Shown here in pieces: positions 3,907-5,475 of a stretch of 5,475 nt of DNA. Under the pieces are notes generated by a model. It was given only the letters and a program-made list of their open reading frames with translations. It made no database searches and had not been told where the DNA came from. The stretch's first letter is position 1. Every line of letters starts with the position of its first letter. The stretch is from Clostridia bacterium (GTDB lineage: Bacteria; Bacillota; Clostridia; Oscillospirales; CAG-272): the NCBI GenBank assembly GCA_017624795.1, contig JAGAMJ010000048.1, positions 1-5,475 on the forward strand, written 5' to 3'. Made by a program: the position numbers and the translations under genes.

Positions 3907-5475
3907 TTATTTTTTGGGGAAGCTGTCTTTGAGTCCGACCACGCGGTTGAAGGTGTTTTCGTACTTGGAATCGCGGCAGTAATAGCCGTCACGCACGAAT
4001 TGGAACTTGTCACCAACGGCGGCATCGAAAAGGGCTGGCTCGATCTTGGCGTTTTCAACCTTGATGAGCGAGTCGGGATTGAGATAATCGTTGTAGGTCT
4101 TGCCCTCGGGCAGGTCGCCGGGGTTTTCAATGGTCAAAAGATTATCGTACAGCATCAAGGTGGCGTCCTTGGCGTACTTTGCGGAAAGCCAATGGATCGT
4201 ACCCTTGATCTTGCGACCGTCAGCGGGCATATTGTTGCGCGTTTCCAGATCTGCGGTGCAAAGAATACGCTCAACGTTACCGTTCGCGTCCTTGATGATC
4301 TCGTTGCAGCGTACGATATAAGCGCCCATCAGACGGACCTCGCCGTCCGGCTTCATACGGAAGAATTTGGGGGGCGGAACCTCGGCAAAGTCGTCGGCGT
4401 CAATATAGATCTCGCGCGTGAAGGGCATCGCACGCGTGCCAAGCTCGGGCTTTTGCGGGTGGTTGGGCAGCTCAAAGGTCTCTTCGCGGTCGGCGTCGTA
4501 GTTGGTGATCTCCAAAAGGATCGGCTTTTTGATGGCGATGCGGCGGGGGGCGTTTTCGTTTAGCTCGTCACGGATGCAGTGTTCCAGCATGCCGATATCC
4601 ACAAGACTGTCCGATTTTGCAACGCCTGCCTCTCGCACGAAGCGGAAGATCGACGTGGGCGTGTAGCCGCGGCGGCGCAGCGCGCAGATGGTGGGAAGAC
4701 GGGGGTCGTCCCAGCCGTCCACCGTTCCCGTTTCCACCAGCGAGCGCAGATAGCGCTTGGACATCACGGTGTTGGTGATGTTCAAACGGGCAAACTCACG
4801 CTGCTTGGGGGGCGTCTGGAAACCGATATTGTCGATCACCCACTCGTAAAGCGGGCGGTGGTTTTCAAATTCCAGCGAGCAAAGAGAGTGCGTGATGCCC
4901 TCCAATGCGTCCTGAATGGGGTGCGCAAAGTCGTAGAGCGGGTAGATGCACCACTTGTCACCCTGACGGTGATGGTGCGCACGCACGATGCGGTAAATGG
5001 CAGGGTCGCGCATAGTGAGGTTGGGGGACGCCATATCGATCTTGGCGCGCAAGGTCTTTGCGCCGTCTGCGAATTCGCCCGCACGCATACGGGTAAACAG
5101 ATCCAGGTTTTCCTCAACGGAACGGTTACGGTAGGGGCTTTCCACGCCCTTTTCGGTCAGCGTTCCGCGCGTTGCGCGCAGCTCCTCTGCCGAGAGGTCG
5201 CACACGTACGCCTTGCCGTCCTTGATCAGCTTTACCGCAAACTCATAGCACTTTTCAAAGTAATCCGAGCCGTAGAATACGCCCCCCGTCGGAGTCGCGC
5301 CCAGCCAGCAGAGGTCCTCATAGATCGAATCGACGTATTCGGTATCCTCCTTGGTGGGATTGGTGTCGTCATAGCGAAGGTTGAACAGTCCCCCGTATTT
5401 CTTTGCCACCTCAACGTTGATCATGATCGCCTTGGCGGAGCCGATGTGCAGATAGCCGTTGGGCTCGGGGGGGAA
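3907..5475 (-). CDS. glnS: Glutaminyl-tRNA synthetase, 5' end outside the window
   Basis: Class Ib aminoacyl-tRNA synthetase that charges tRNA-Gln with glutamine using ATP, in the cytoplasm. The frame stays open to the window edge and shows 522 residues. About 30 N-terminal residues are missing if the total is near the usual 550. Visible features: FPPEPNGYLHIGS at the window edge (HIGH-type motif at 5448-5437, here HIGS), RYDDTNPTKED soon after, an acceptor-binding region with HPIQDALEGITHSLCSLEF, the signature loop VMSKR (Met at 4764), and GWDDPRLPTICALRRRGYTP, which separates GlnRS from bacterial GluRS. The C-terminal half is the beta-barrel anticodon-binding region, ending YENTFNRVVGLKDSFPKK. 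No YqeY domain is fused at the C-terminus. Many Bacillota lack GlnRS and use GatCAB amidation, so direct charging is a trait of this lineage or was acquired. It is the first visible gene of the likely operon. Its start and promoter lie beyond 5475. Confidence 0.96.
   Translation of the reverse strand, partial: FPPEPNGYLHIGSAKAIMINVEVAKKYGGLFNLRYDDTNPTKEDTEYVDSIYEDLCWLGATPTGGVFYGSDYFEKCYEFAVKLIKDGKAYVCDLSAEELRATRGTLTEKGVESPYRNRSVEENLDLFTRMRAGEFADGAKTLRAKIDMASPNLTMRDPAIYRIVRAHHHRQGDKWCIYPLYDFAHPIQDALEGITHSLCSLEFENHRPLYEWVIDNIGFQTPPKQREFARLNITNTVMSKRYLRSLVETGTVDGWDDPRLPTICALRRRGYTPTSIFRFVREAGVAKSDSLVDIGMLEHCIRDELNENAPRRIAIKKPILLEITNYDADREETFELPNHPQKPELGTRAMPFTREIYIDADDFAEVPPPKFFRMKPDGEVRLMGAYIVRCNEIIKDANGNVERILCTADLETRNNMPADGRKIKGTIHWLSAKYAKDATLMLYDNLLTIENPGDLPEGKTYNDYLNPDSLIKVENAKIEPALFDAAVGDKFQFVRDGYYCRDSKYENTFNRVVGLKDSFPKK

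Noticed and set aside
3867..4130. N-terminal extension of the upstream GDPD to an ATG at 4130
   Set aside because: The extra 88 residues are a low-complexity Thr/Pro/Ser reading of the glnS 3' end. The ATG at 3866 has a ribosome binding site and matches the paralogue's start.
3757..4563. Plus-strand open frame of 268 codons opposite the upstream GDPD and glnS
   Set aside because: It spans two well-supported minus-strand genes in an unrelated frame and is explained by their codon bias.

Overview
The window looks like chromosomal DNA from a Bacillota bacterium, most likely of class Clostridia. The signs are strong Shine-Dalgarno sites, a consensus sigma-A type promoter, short A/T-flanked intrinsic terminators, a DUF554 membrane protein, and a ribbon-helix-helix protein with the 'GRSANGEILYLIRQ' signature that is common in Clostridia. 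The species cannot be named from this window. No rRNA, tRNA, CRISPR array, transposase or phage gene was seen.

Layout. (1) Positions 1-880, plus strand: an intrinsic terminator from an upstream unit, a clear promoter, and a 258-residue DUF554 family membrane protein. (2) Positions 878-1987, plus strand: a hairpin over the DUF554 stop codon, then an unrecognised protein of about 354 residues that looks like three beta-sandwich (Ig/FN3-like) modules with no export signal. A 17-bp-stem terminator follows. (3) Positions 2065-2244, minus strand: a 59-residue Arc-type ribbon-helix-helix DNA-binding protein. It is convergent with the preceding gene, shares its terminator, and is easily missed because it is so short. 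(4) Positions 2245-2337: an AT-rich gap with two inverted repeats, one a 41-bp near-perfect palindrome that works as a terminator in either direction. (5) Positions 2338-5475, minus strand: a glutaminyl-tRNA synthetase gene (5' end outside the window) followed by two tandem glycerophosphodiester phosphodiesterase (GDPD) paralogues, probably one operon glnS-GDPD-GDPD.

How the parts relate. The minus-strand operon pairs tRNA-Gln charging with two cytoplasmic enzymes predicted to release glycerol-3-phosphate from glycerophosphodiesters. I see no direct biochemical link, so they may only share a promoter. The two GDPDs are the same length (242 residues), align without gaps at about 73% identity by my count, and both keep the catalytic residues, so this is a duplication with two intact copies. 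The plus-strand pair (DUF554 plus beta-sandwich protein) may be one transcription unit.

Nothing here is clearly a new defence or mobile system. The points most worth following are the small orphan regulator between two palindromes, the leaderless triple beta-sandwich protein, and the divergence pattern of the tandem GDPDs.
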